Source of the DNA: an uncultured Collinsella sp.
GTDB lineage: Bacteria > Actinomycetota > Coriobacteriia > Coriobacteriales > Coriobacteriaceae
DNA: 30,769 nt
Reading direction: 5' to 3'
Assembly: GCA_900544205.1 (NCBI GenBank)
Contig: UQUG01000018.1
Location: 1 to 30,769 of the forward strand
Numbering within the stretch: the first letter of the stretch is position 1; every line of letters begins with the position of its first letter. This document shows, piece by piece, positions 14,724 through 21,371 of this stretch. The translations under genes and the position numbers were made by a program. The notes under the pieces were generated by a model that saw only the letters and a program-made list of their open reading frames with translations, had not been told where the DNA came from and did no database searches.

Positions 14724-16004
14724 ATGGATAAGATACACGAGATTGCGGGCGACGGCGCCCTGATGCCGAGATTCGACGACGGCATGGTGAACATGACGGA
14801 GCTGATCAGGGTGATGGCCGAGTCGCTCGTCAACGAGATCATGGACGCCCAGGCTGACGAGGCGTGCGAGAGCGGCAACCAGCGCAACGGCTACCGCGAG
14901 CGCAGGCTCGTCACCAGCGTGGGCACCATCAACCTCAGAATCCCGAAGCTGCGCGCCGGCAGTTACTTTCCCGAGGACCTCATCGAGCGGTACTCGCGCG
15001 TGGACCGCGCGGTCATCGCCGCGGTCTCCGAGATGGTGACAAACGGCGTGTCCACCAGGAAGGTGAAGCGCGTGGCGCAGTCCATGGGCATAGACCGCAT
15101 GAGCGCCAGCCAGGTGTCGAGGATATGCTCGTCGCTGGACGAGTCGGTCGCCGACCTGCGGGGACGCGACCTGTCAGACGTCAGCTACCCCTACATCTGG
15201 CTCGACGCCACCTACATCAAGTGCAGGGACGCCGGCCGCGTGCAGTCCACCGCGCTCGTGACCGCCATCGGCGCCGGCTCGGGCGGCTACAGGCGCCTGC
15301 TCGGCCTCGACGCCATCGACACAGAGTCCTACGACGGCTGGAGGGCGTTCCTCCTCTCGCTGCGGGCGCGCGGGGTCGATGGCGTCATCTGCGTCACCAG
15401 CGATGCGCACGAGGGCCTCAAGCGCGCGATCCAGGAGGTCTTCCCCGGCGCCGCCTGGCAGAGATGCATCGTGCACCTGATGCGCAACGCCGCCGGCAAC
15501 GCGCCGACCAGGCAGAAGAGGGGCGCCGTGCTCGGCATCCTGAAGGCCGTGTTCGCCGAGCGCGACCCCGAGCTCGTGCGCGAGCTCTACCAGCTCGCCA
15601 TCGAGCAGATCGAGGGGTTCTGCCCCAAGGCGGCCGAGGTGCTCGAGGAGGCCGAGGCCGACGCGCTGGCGTACCTCGACTTCCCCTACGAGCACCACGT
15701 CAGGCTGCGCACCAACAACGTTCAGGAGCGCGCCAACCGCGAGCTCAAGCGCCGCAGCCGCGTCGTCCAGGTGTTCCCGAGCAGGAAGTCGCTCATCAGG
15801 ATGATGGGAGCGGTGTTCTCCGAGATGGACGAGGACTGGGCGGGCCGCCGCTGGTTCAACGACGACTCCATCGGCAGGGCCGTGGAGGGCGCCAAGGTGA
15901 ACGCGCCCGCGCCCGCCTACGAGGGCACCGCCGCCGAGCATGCGGCCAGGATAATTGCGCTCGTGGTGGCCGACAACCCGATTCCCGGCAGGAAGGCGGC
16001 GTAG
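14724..16004 (+). CDS. IS256-family (mutator type) transposase
   Basis: The 426-residue product is full length for the family. The catalytic triad is complete: D161 (YIWLDATYIK), D227 (VTSDAHEGLKRAI) and E335 (NNVQERANRELKRR). The N-terminal half has the family's LIRVMAESLVNEIMDAQADE helix and a GYRER-type segment; QRCIVHLMRN (about 246-254) is the conserved C/H block. The ATG at 14724 is preceded directly by a hairpin, with no clear ribosome binding site, consistent with weak translation. It is the only gene of the IS. Confidence 0.95.
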   Translation: MDKIHEIAGDGALMPRFDDGMVNMTELIRVMAESLVNEIMDAQADEACESGNQRNGYRERRLVTSVGTINLRIPKLRAGSYFPEDLIERYSRVDRAVIAAVSEMVTNGVSTRKVKRVAQSMGIDRMSASQVSRICSSLDESVADLRGRDLSDVSYPYIWLDATYIKCRDAGRVQSTALVTAIGAGSGGYRRLLGLDAIDTESYDGWRAFLLSLRARGVDGVICVTSDAHEGLKRAIQEVFPGAAWQRCIVHLMRNAAGNAPTRQKRGAVLGILKAVFAERDPELVRELYQLAIEQIEGFCPKAAEVLEEAEADALAYLDFPYEHHVRLRTNNVQERANRELKRRSRVVQVFPSRKSLIRMMGAVFSEMDEDWAGRRWFNDDSIGRAVEGAKVNAPAPAYEGTAAEHAARIIALVVADNPIPGRKAA

Positions 16005-16010
16005 CATGCG

Positions 16011-16079
16011 CTAGAATGACGGCATTCTAGGTGATTCTCGGCTCCTCGGGCAGCCTACGGCTACCCTCGAGAACCGAGC
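16011..16079 (+). terminator. double hairpin after the transposase gene
   Basis: CTAGAATG/CATTCTAG (16011-16018 and 16023-16030) forms a perfect 8-bp hairpin right after the stop codon. A second, longer, interrupted stem follows (about 16034-16079; CTCGG, CTCGGG, GCC with GGC, CCCTCGAG, CCGAG). There is no strong T-run. It probably ends the transposase transcript or shields the IS from transcription entering at its right end. Confidence 0.5.
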
Positions 16080-16105
16080 TCTACACCAACATTCGGGACA
16101 CTACC

Positions 16106-16113
16106 TGTTGATG
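16106..16113. repeat. right target-site duplication of the IS
   Basis: Second copy of TGTTGATG, immediately after the right terminal inverted repeat. Confidence 0.85.
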
Positions 16114-16147
16114 TCGCCTCTGTTTACGGATTTCATGATAGTTGGGG

Positions 16148-16159
16148 TGTTTGCAAACA
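16148..16159. promoter_or_regulatory. 12-bp palindrome in the former PTS leader
   Basis: TGTTTGCAAACA is a perfect palindrome. Removing the IS (one duplication plus 14605-16105) would place it about 120 bp upstream of the EIICB start codon, a distance fitting an operator or activator site of that operon. With the IS present it is about 1.6 kb away. The rest of 16114-16278 holds nothing else recognisable. Confidence 0.4.
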
Positions 16160-16278
16160 GGGCGGGCTGGAACAAACGGTTCTTAAAAACAAGTGCGACT
16201 AATCTATTTCGTTGTTACCATCTTTCCATTTCGGTCAGCGGTATTCATTTTTAGGCAAATGGCTTTGGACGCGAGTGA

Positions 16279-16494
16279 CTAGCTACGCCTTGATTTGCCA
16301 AGTTTGAAATCCATCCATCTCTTTTTAATAGGCTCTTGCCGCCCGGGCGTCCCGGAAGAAAGGAGGAGGAGCGGAAGAAGCATTCCGATCCTGTGCGCGT
16401 CCATTTCCTGTGACAGCAGGGTTTCAAGCAGCTTTTTCGCTTCATCGAGGCGCAGGGGCTGCCTTTCGGCTCCCTGCGACCGCGGGACTGATAT
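16279..16494 (-). pseudogene. decayed integrase fragment related to int
   Basis: Translated on the minus strand, residues from VPRSQGAERQPLRLDEAKK through LLSQEMDAHRIGMLL closely match int residues about 173-211 (IPRPKGKERQALSLDEARR ... LLSQEMDSHRIGTLL). After that the catalytic TGMRRGE has degenerated into a SGTPGRQE-like string and the match ends around RW. The N-terminal 170 residues and the HxxR...Y half are missing. The upstream control region (GGTCGAA pair, ATCTACCTGC) is kept and is joined directly to the middle of the gene, with a perfect hairpin TTGCATCGC/GCGATGCAA (16494-16513) at the junction. It is the relic of a second element that used the same tRNA site. Confidence 0.82.
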
Positions 16495-16663
16495 TGCATC
16501 GCTTGCGATGCAACTGTTGAAGTCAAGCAATCGTTGGTCGAATTTTGGTCGAAATTGGCATGGCATTGATTCAAGCATTTTATCATAATATGTTAATCTA
16601 CCTGCGCATATAACGGTATCAAAGAGCTTCAAAAGGTGTCGATAAACATCGATATTCTGTTCT

Positions 16664-16709
16664 CATGACCCGAAGGTCGTAGGTTCAGATCCTGCCCCCG
16701 CGACCAAGA
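16664..16709 (+). repeat. att copy 2: diverged tRNA-fMet 3' end
   Basis: The sequence matches att copy 1 with three substitutions (CATGACCC for CATAACCC, GAAGGTC for GGAGGTC, CAGAT for CAAAT). It keeps the T arm, acceptor strand and CCA, and diverges after CCAAGA. It follows the decayed integrase exactly as copy 1 follows int. Confidence 0.82.
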
Positions 16710-16746
16710 CTTTTGTAGCCAGGAAGCTTAACGGCTTCGGCTTATA

Positions 16747-16853
16747 GGACAAAAAGTGTGTCCGCTTTGGGGGCATCGGCGCAGGTCGATGCCCCTTTTT
16801 CAGCCGTTTAAAATCCGCGCCCGCTTTTTACCGCTCGGACAGAATGTGTGTCC
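16747..16853. mobile_element. left-end remnant of another insertion sequence
   Basis: GGACAAAAAGTGTGTCC (16747-16763) recurs as GGACAGAATGTGTGTCC (16837-16853) and, inverted, as GGACACACTTTTTGTAG at 19157-19173. The outer and right copies are both preceded by GGCTTATA. Together with the transposase-like N-terminus encoded from 16923 this looks like the left end of a zinc-ribbon transposase element whose interior was lost. Confidence 0.5.
16770..16800 (+). terminator. intrinsic terminator
   Basis: GGGGCATCG and CGATGCCCC enclose an 8-nt loop and are followed by five T. It would stop transcription coming from the left before the chimeric gene at 16923, possibly protecting the IS remnant from read-through. 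Confidence 0.8.
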
Positions 16854-16922
16854 GGTTGCCTATCGTTCTCGCGGGTAGATAACCTTTTCCGGAACCGTAA
16901 AACCCTTTCGGAAGAGGTACCC

Positions 16923-17435
16923 ATGAAGGTCGTTTATTGCCCCTACTGCGGCGGTCGGACCAAGCGCAACGGCAGGACGTCTTCGGGCTACTGCGCGTGG
17001 AAGTCGCGCCCGCCGAGCGCGAGCTTTGCGGCGGACATGGTCACGTTCTCGTATTTAAACCCGAACTACCTGCCCTACTCGTGCACGAACCTTGCAGGCA
17101 TTTCCGGCCTAGGGAACCTCTTGGGCGTGCGGTCGATGGGCTACGCGTTCTCGTCGTGCACCTTCGCAACCATCGACTTCCGGGGCATCGACCCGTCCAG
17201 GCTCACGAATCTGTTCTGCACGTTCTTGGGGTATTCATACCTGACGATGATTTACGCGGACGCGACATGGGCACTGCCAACGAGCGGCATCACGGGTTCG
17301 CAGTGGTTCTATTCCTGCTCCACGTCGCTCGTCGGCGGCAACGGGACCGTGTGGGCAAGTAGTAAGACGGCCTGCTCGTACCTGTGCGCCGAGGTGGCTG
17401 GTACGCTTGGGTACATCATGGCTTCTCAGCAATGA
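16923..17435 (+). CDS. chimera: transposase zinc-knuckle N-terminus + BspA-like repeat
   Basis: The 170-residue product starts MKVVYCPYCGGRTKRNGRTS, which is the N-terminal zinc-ribbon half found on IS1249-like transposases; only one CxxC is left. From about residue 25 it changes to a repeat with FSSCTFATIDFRGIDPSRLT, CTFLGYSYLTMIYAD and CSTSLVGGNGTVW. These resemble the DUF285/BspA-like leucine-rich surface repeats, including their typical ending (CTSLVGGNGT...KT.ASYA). No signal peptide is present, so export is doubtful. The start has AGAGG six bases upstream. It most likely arose by fusion of an IS end to the 3' part of a surface or phage tail-type protein gene, and it ends 20 nt inside the tail of the convergent HTH gene. 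Confidence 0.6.
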   Translation: MKVVYCPYCGGRTKRNGRTSSGYCAWKSRPPSASFAADMVTFSYLNPNYLPYSCTNLAGISGLGNLLGVRSMGYAFSSCTFATIDFRGIDPSRLTNLFCTFLGYSYLTMIYADATWALPTSGITGSQWFYSCSTSLVGGNGTVWASSKTACSYLCAEVAGTLGYIMASQQ

Positions 17436-18294
17436 GTTTGGCCTTGGCCACTATATCGGTATTGGCCATATCTGAGAACATTTCGTCGACGAGCCGAACG
17501 TAGAACTCGTAGGCTTCGTAGCGAGATGCTTTCAGAGCGCCTTCGGCTTCCCTCAAACGCAGCCCAGCATCTCTCGCTTGCGCTTTTCTTGCCATCTGCT
17601 GCATGACTGGTTCGTCACCGCCTTTGGAATCATCACCTCTCTGCAGTTTCGCCACCTCCGCATCAAGGCGCGTCATCAATAACTCGTATTCACTCTCACC
17701 AACATTTGAGAGGCTGATCAGCAAGTCTTTGAAAGTTCTGGCAGTGAGCATGCGATTTAGAGCTGCCCTGCAAGCATTAAGTTCTGCGTTGGCTTTTTCG
17801 ACCATATCCTGGGCAATGAAGGCACTCCCTGCAGATGGCTTCTCATTCTCCAGCGTGGTCTTTCCAAGCGGCCACTCTACGCTTGCCTTCCCCGTGATGC
17901 TTTTAAGTGCGGTGACTGCCCCGCTCTCCAATCCAACGATGTCGGCGACATCTTGGAGCTCGTACGAATCGCAGTCCGTTTCGCCGATTAGATAGCCGAT
18001 TGGTTTTCCGAAGAAATCGGCAAGTTCGACCAAATCAGTCCAATTCGGGAAATGGTCTCCCTTGAGGAAGTGGCTAATCCTTCGCGCTATGGCCTTGCAC
18101 GCCTGGTCCGTCTTCTTTACGCATTGAGCATCGATGCTCGATTGGTTTTCTCCTCCGTAACGCCTTTCGTACATGAGCCTCGCGAGCTCGATTTGCGAGA
18201 GGCCAACTCTACCGTCCGTATTGACGAAACTCCGCATTAAGCTTGCAAGTCGTTCTGGAAGCACATCTTCTGGCTTATAACGGCGGACATACAT
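17416..18294 (-). CDS. HTH (Cro/C1-like) regulator with helical C-terminus
   Basis: A 292-residue protein. Residues about 10-95 form an XRE-type DNA-binding domain interrupted by an insertion: VGLSQIELARLMYERRYGG, then a loop, then ACKAIARRISHFLKGDHFPNWTDLVELADFFGKPIGYLIGE. The middle and end are long helices (VEKANAELNACRAALNRML; EYELLMTRLDAEVAKLQRG) that could form a coiled coil for oligomer formation. The ATG at 18294 follows AAAGGG at about ten bases; the upstream ATG at 18330 lacks a ribosome binding site. It diverges from the membrane protein gene at 18419, and an inverted repeat in between may be its operator. Confidence 0.75.
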   Translation of the reverse strand: MYVRRYKPEDVLPERLASLMRSFVNTDGRVGLSQIELARLMYERRYGGENQSSIDAQCVKKTDQACKAIARRISHFLKGDHFPNWTDLVELADFFGKPIGYLIGETDCDSYELQDVADIVGLESGAVTALKSITGKASVEWPLGKTTLENEKPSAGSAFIAQDMVEKANAELNACRAALNRMLTARTFKDLLISLSNVGESEYELLMTRLDAEVAKLQRGDDSKGGDEPVMQQMARKAQARDAGLRLREAEGALKASRYEAYEFYVRLVDEMFSDMANTDIVAKAKLIAEKP

Positions 18295-18348
18295 TGTCTG
18301 AATACCCTTTCTAAATAGCGCAGCAGACATATCTTAGACATTTACTGT

Positions 18349-18381
18349 TTACTTGTGCAGTTGCATTATTGACCCAAGTAA
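18349..18381. promoter_or_regulatory. possible operator in divergent promoter region
   Basis: TTACTTG (18349-18355) and CAAGTAA (18375-18381) are inverted, 19 bases apart, about two DNA turns centre to centre, with a further CAAGTA at 18383-18388. They lie between the HTH gene and the membrane protein gene, as expected for autoregulation and control of both. Confidence 0.42.
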
Positions 18382-18418
18382 TCAAGTAGCCAGCGGGCGG
18401 TCGAGTTAGGAGGACACG

Positions 18419-18754
18419 ATGACGGATTGGGACTACGCGCAGCTGTCACATATTGCAAAGGAGTCGGGCGGACCAAGGGCGCTTATCGCAAACATCAGAA
18501 ATGGGGGAATTGCCACAGGAAGGTGGCAGGGTTGCATTGTTGGATCTGCTGTAACGCTTGCCATAGGGAGTATGGGTTTGTGCCTGTATAACAGGCACCA
18601 GAAGAAGCTGGCGCTTGCCAACGAGAGCGCCGAAATCCTTGAGTCGAACATCGAAGCCTACGATGCCATCCAAGCGGAGGGGGCCACGGGCGCAGCCGAT
18701 GAAGACGAGCAGAGTATTCGGGATGAAGGACTAGGTGTCGAAGCCGCCGTTTAA
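18419..18754 (+). CDS. small single-pass membrane protein
   Basis: The 111-residue product has a soluble N-terminus with SHIAKESGGPRALIANI, one membrane helix at about 38-57 (GCIVGSAVTLAIGSMGLCLY), a basic stop-transfer NRHQKK and a long acidic tail (ADEDEQSIRDEGLG). AGGAGG stands before the ATG. No family is recognised. The charge pattern puts the acidic tail in the cytoplasm. It is divergent from the HTH regulator and followed by a terminator, so it is a single-gene unit probably controlled by that regulator. Confidence 0.7.
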   Translation: MTDWDYAQLSHIAKESGGPRALIANIRNGGIATGRWQGCIVGSAVTLAIGSMGLCLYNRHQKKLALANESAEILESNIEAYDAIQAEGATGAADEDEQSIRDEGLGVEAAV

Positions 18755-18802
18755 CGACGAGCAATATTGCTAGCCAATTCAACGATATAAACCTAGAAGG
18801 GT

Positions 18803-18837
18803 CGAGCCCCCGGCACAGCGCCGAGGGCTCGCTTTCG
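18803..18837 (+). terminator. intrinsic terminator
   Basis: CGAGCCCCCGGC and its near-complement GCCGAGGGCTCG form a GC-rich stem with a short loop, followed by CTTTCGTT. It ends the membrane protein transcript. Confidence 0.7.
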
Positions 18838-18993
18838 TTGCGGATTGATTACACTGGGCGGTCTTGAGCTCCCGATACGTCGGGCCGCCCTTGCTGATGT
18901 TTACTTAAAAGTGGTCCGAATGGTCAAGCTAGCGTACTGGACAAGGATCTTCGAAAAACGCTTCGAGCTGACGGCGGCGCCCTTTGATGCTAA

Positions 18994-19128
18994 AAGGCAT
19001 CGGGCCTGCGTTTCTATAAGGCCGGCCACCCAATTAAGAGCCATCAGGACGCATGGCTGCGGTACATCGAGGGGCGGCTTGGATGGGCTATCGAGATGAA
19101 AAAGATCGTTGCGGAGATCGGGTTTTAA
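18994..19128 (+). pseudogene. 3' gene remnant next to an IS end
   Basis: Right after an in-frame TAA, a 44-codon frame reads like the C-terminus of a protein (RFYKAGHPIKSHQDAWLRYI, then GRLGWAIEMKKIVAEIGF and stop). It ends 28 nt before the inverted GGACACACTTTTTGT motif, the place where the end of a transposase gene would stand. It may be the C-terminal relic of the IS whose start is at 16747-16990. No start codon is present, and the family is not certain. Confidence 0.4.
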
Positions 19129-19156
19129 AAACGCTTCGGCAATTTACTGGCTTATA

Positions 19157-19173
19157 GGACACACTTTTTGTAG
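19157..19173. mobile_element. right-end remnant of the same IS
   Basis: GGACACACTTTTTGTAG is the inverse of 16747-16763 over 15 bp (ACAAAAAGTGTGTCC). With the left end it brackets the chimeric gene, the HTH regulator and the membrane protein. Confidence 0.5.
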
Positions 19174-19270
19174 CTTTCAACTATGAGTCGACTGTTTTCC
19201 GACTACAAAACGCGGGGATGCCATCGAAAAGGACACTTGCGGTATCCAGAGTCGGGTAGGGATGGATGCC

Positions 19271-19306
19271 GCAAGTAGAGAGTCCAATGCAAGTAGAGAG
19301 TCCAAT
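19271..19306. repeat. 18-bp tandem duplication
   Basis: GCAAGTAGAGAGTCCAAT occurs twice without a gap (19271-19288 and 19289-19306) in gene-free DNA, a recent slip or duplication scar. The surrounding 19174-19394 holds no gene. Confidence 0.85.
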
Positions 19307-19394
19307 ATTAGATGATGCGCCCGGTAAGGTACCCAGACGCATCGCGGTCGGTCTGTTGGAAGCCGTGCGTCTGACGGTGAGATCCATCACGATG

Positions 19395-21062
19395 TTACAG
19401 GGCATGCCATCTTGCGGTCTTTCCCGTTCCGTCGCTATCGATGGTCTTGTCTACCTTCTTCATCTTCGCTAACAGGTTCGACACCTTCTTGGCCTTTTGC
19501 GCGTCGGTAAGGCCCGAGGGGAGAAGATCGTTGATGAGGGCGGTGATTTTCGCACGTGGTGCGGGCCCCGTTTCTGAGAGCATCTGAATGACAAACGCCT
19601 TGCAGGCCTCTTCATTGAGGCCTTTGCTGCGCGTGTAAGACACCTCCTGCCCCGTCTTCGAGGCAAGGGCGTTCGTGATGGAGATATGGGGGTACCTGCC
19701 TTCGATAAGCTTGAGTCGATGCAGCTCTGCGGCCTCCTCGTTCGTGATTTCCTCGCCTTTTTGAACCTTGTCCAAAAGGTAGACGACGTCCATCGGAAGG
19801 TCCGGTTTAGCATAGAGTAGCCTGCTGTAGCTCTCATTGATGGTCTTACCGTAGACGCTTACGCGCACGCGGGTTGGATCCGAAAGGTCGTAGGTGGGTA
19901 GGGGGAAGTATCGCTTTCTCTGCATCTGGAATACTTTGGGGATTCCCATGGCGATGGTGTCAATCATGTCCATCTGCACCATCGCCTCGGAAAGGAAGGG
20001 GTTGCGGTAGTAGCTTGGCTTAAAACCCGGCCGCATCGCATTTTCGATTGTCTCCGGAATGAAGGACCCTTCGTTTAGGAACACGAGGTGATCCTCGAAT
20101 TCCTCGACATTGATTCGCCCCTGCATGGAATAGTCCTGATGGGCGATACAGTTGTTCAGGAGCTCTCTGATGATCTCGGGTTCGTACTGGTCAGCCTCAA
20201 AGGGAAACAGACTCGCGCCATTTGCGTTGAACCGGTACTTCTCGTTGCGGATTTTCCCGAGTACCTGGTCAATCGCGAGAAGGAAGGGTGGTTTGAAGTG
20301 CTCGTAAGAGGTTACCGATCCATTGGAGGCATAGAGAGTCCAGGTGATGCGCGGGCTCATCCCATCGAGCAGACGGGTGGATTCTGGCCTTCCGAGCAGG
20401 ATGAGTGTCGTCGGGGTGATCTTGCCGTTTCTGGTTAGGTTTGCCATGTCGAGAATCGTGCGGTCATCCATGTCCGCGAACGCCCCGGAATGCCGCCGGT
20501 GCTTGGAGAGAAAGAGCTCCACCGCTTTCTTCACGGCTTTGGGGTCGAGGTCCTCGAAGGTTGCTTCTTCGATTTCGAGGGCACTCCAGTCCGGCCTCCG
20601 CATTTGGCGTATCTGCTCGTACTTATCGATGGGGAGTGGCCCGAGTGATTCGCCCTCGCGCGCCCATGCCGCATTGTTGAACGCCGTCGGCATGCCTGGC
20701 GTTGCGGCGGGGATTTGAAACGCGAGGACGCGTTTGCCGTCAATCCTGAGTTCATGGATCTCTCTCAGGGTGAGGTGGTTGTTCGCGCGGTCCGCAATCT
20801 CCTTTTTAAGGGATCGAAGGTTGGCCGGATTTCCTTCTCGGTAAGCGGTTCCGCATGCGACCTTGTCGTTGTCCATACCGAAGATGAGCCAGGCGTCTTG
20901 TTTCCCGCGCAGGACCGCTTCGTTACTCAGGGCGGAGAAGTACTTCCCGAGGTTCTTGAAACTGAAGTCGTTTTTCGCTTCCTTGAGCTCGATAACCTCG
21001 CTCTCATAGGGCTTCTCGATACGGGCGATGAGTTCAAGGACGTCGTGATCGCTGTAGTACAA
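19395..21062 (-). CDS. AlbA_2/Schlafen-type ATP-binding regulator
   Basis: The 555-residue product belongs to the group annotated as putative transcriptional regulators with an AlbA_2 (divergent AAA-4/Schlafen) N-terminus. Evidence is ESEVIELKEAKNDFSFKNLG near 19-38, ALSNEAVLRGKQDAWLIFGM and RIDGKRVLAFQIP. A C-terminal GHKL-like HATPase_c_4 part follows (PEIIRELLNNCIAHQDYSMQ near 305-324; LVFLNEGSFIPETIENAM), then a winged-helix tail. The frame begins with TTG at 21062 behind TAGGAG five bases upstream; no better ATG is near. A dense set of TTTAGTC palindromes upstream suggests it binds its own promoter. Relatives occur in genomic islands and have been linked to stress or phage response; no partner nuclease is next to it here. 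Confidence 0.82.
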   Translation of the reverse strand: MYYSDHDVLELIARIEKPYESEVIELKEAKNDFSFKNLGKYFSALSNEAVLRGKQDAWLIFGMDNDKVACGTAYREGNPANLRSLKKEIADRANNHLTLREIHELRIDGKRVLAFQIPAATPGMPTAFNNAAWAREGESLGPLPIDKYEQIRQMRRPDWSALEIEEATFEDLDPKAVKKAVELFLSKHRRHSGAFADMDDRTILDMANLTRNGKITPTTLILLGRPESTRLLDGMSPRITWTLYASNGSVTSYEHFKPPFLLAIDQVLGKIRNEKYRFNANGASLFPFEADQYEPEIIRELLNNCIAHQDYSMQGRINVEEFEDHLVFLNEGSFIPETIENAMRPGFKPSYYRNPFLSEAMVQMDMIDTIAMGIPKVFQMQRKRYFPLPTYDLSDPTRVRVSVYGKTINESYSRLLYAKPDLPMDVVYLLDKVQKGEEITNEEAAELHRLKLIEGRYPHISITNALASKTGQEVSYTRSKGLNEEACKAFVIQMLSETGPAPRAKITALINDLLPSGLTDAQKAKKVSNLLAKMKKVDKTIDSDGTGKTARWHAL

Positions 21063-21087
21063 GATCGCTCCTAACGGTCTCGTGGCT

Positions 21088-21212
21088 GATATTTAGTCGT
21101 AAGATACGACTAAATATCGAAATTAAAGTCATTTTAGTCCAATCTAACGACTAGAAATAAAGATGTTGGACTGTTTATAGGACTAAATACTGTGGAAGGC
21201 ACGGCTTTAGTC
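21088..21212. promoter_or_regulatory. TTTAGTC operator cluster upstream of the AlbA_2 gene
   Basis: A perfect 14-bp inverted repeat (GATATTTAGTCGTA, loop AGA, TACGACTAAATATC) lies at 21088-21118, 25 bp before the start codon. The same TTTAGTC word recurs at about 21133 and 21205, and as GACTAAA at about 21180, making five copies in 125 bp in both orientations. This is the pattern of a multi-site operator, probably autoregulatory. Confidence 0.6.
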
Positions 21213-21240
21213 CAATCGCTGTTTGACGGCCCGCCATATC

Positions 21241-21298
21241 CATAACCCGGAGGTCGTAGGTTCAAATCCTGCCCCCGCGACCAAGAACTTGCAGCTCG
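21241..21298 (+). repeat. att copy 3: 3' part of initiator tRNA-Met
   Basis: Identical to 9739-9796 over all 58 bases, including 15 bases past the CCA. Only the 3' side of the anticodon loop onward is present; the upstream bases (CGCCATATC) do not form the tRNA's 5' half. This is the right-hand boundary between the island array and core-like DNA. Confidence 0.88.
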
Positions 21299-21322
21299 TC
21301 GGCCTAGCCGGCGAGCTTTTTT
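21293..21322 (+). terminator. intrinsic terminator after att copy 3
   Basis: AGCTCGTCGGC and GCCGGCGAGCT pair with one mismatch around CTA and are followed by six T. It is probably the original terminator of the tRNA-fMet gene. Confidence 0.82.
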
Positions 21323-21371
21323 GTTATTTCGGGACCGTGTTTTCGGTCCAATTCTCGGCCTCTCAAACAAA

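Larger units (their letters stand above)
14605..16105 (+). mobile_element. complete IS256-family insertion sequence (1501 bp)
   Basis: The element carries one intact DDE transposase and imperfect terminal inverted repeats. The left end (GATCGCGTGCCGAATG...) and the reverse complement of the right end (GGTAGTGTCCCGAATG...) share an uninterrupted CCGAATGTTGGTGTA and most outer bases, both starting with G. An exact 8-bp duplication TGTTGATG flanks it. The intact gene, paired ends and perfect duplication point to a recent insertion that could still move. It sits upstream of the EIICB operon and points away from it, so it may have cut off the original promoter or operator. Confidence 0.92.

Noticed and set aside
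14864..16030. 388-residue plus-strand frame within the IS
   Set aside because: Shifted frame of the transposase, rich in Arg/Pro/His; the true gene has all catalytic residues.
19181..19405. 74-residue minus-strand frame after the AlbA_2 gene
   Set aside because: It spans the tandem 18-bp duplication, has no ribosome site and no domain; it is most likely a chance frame.
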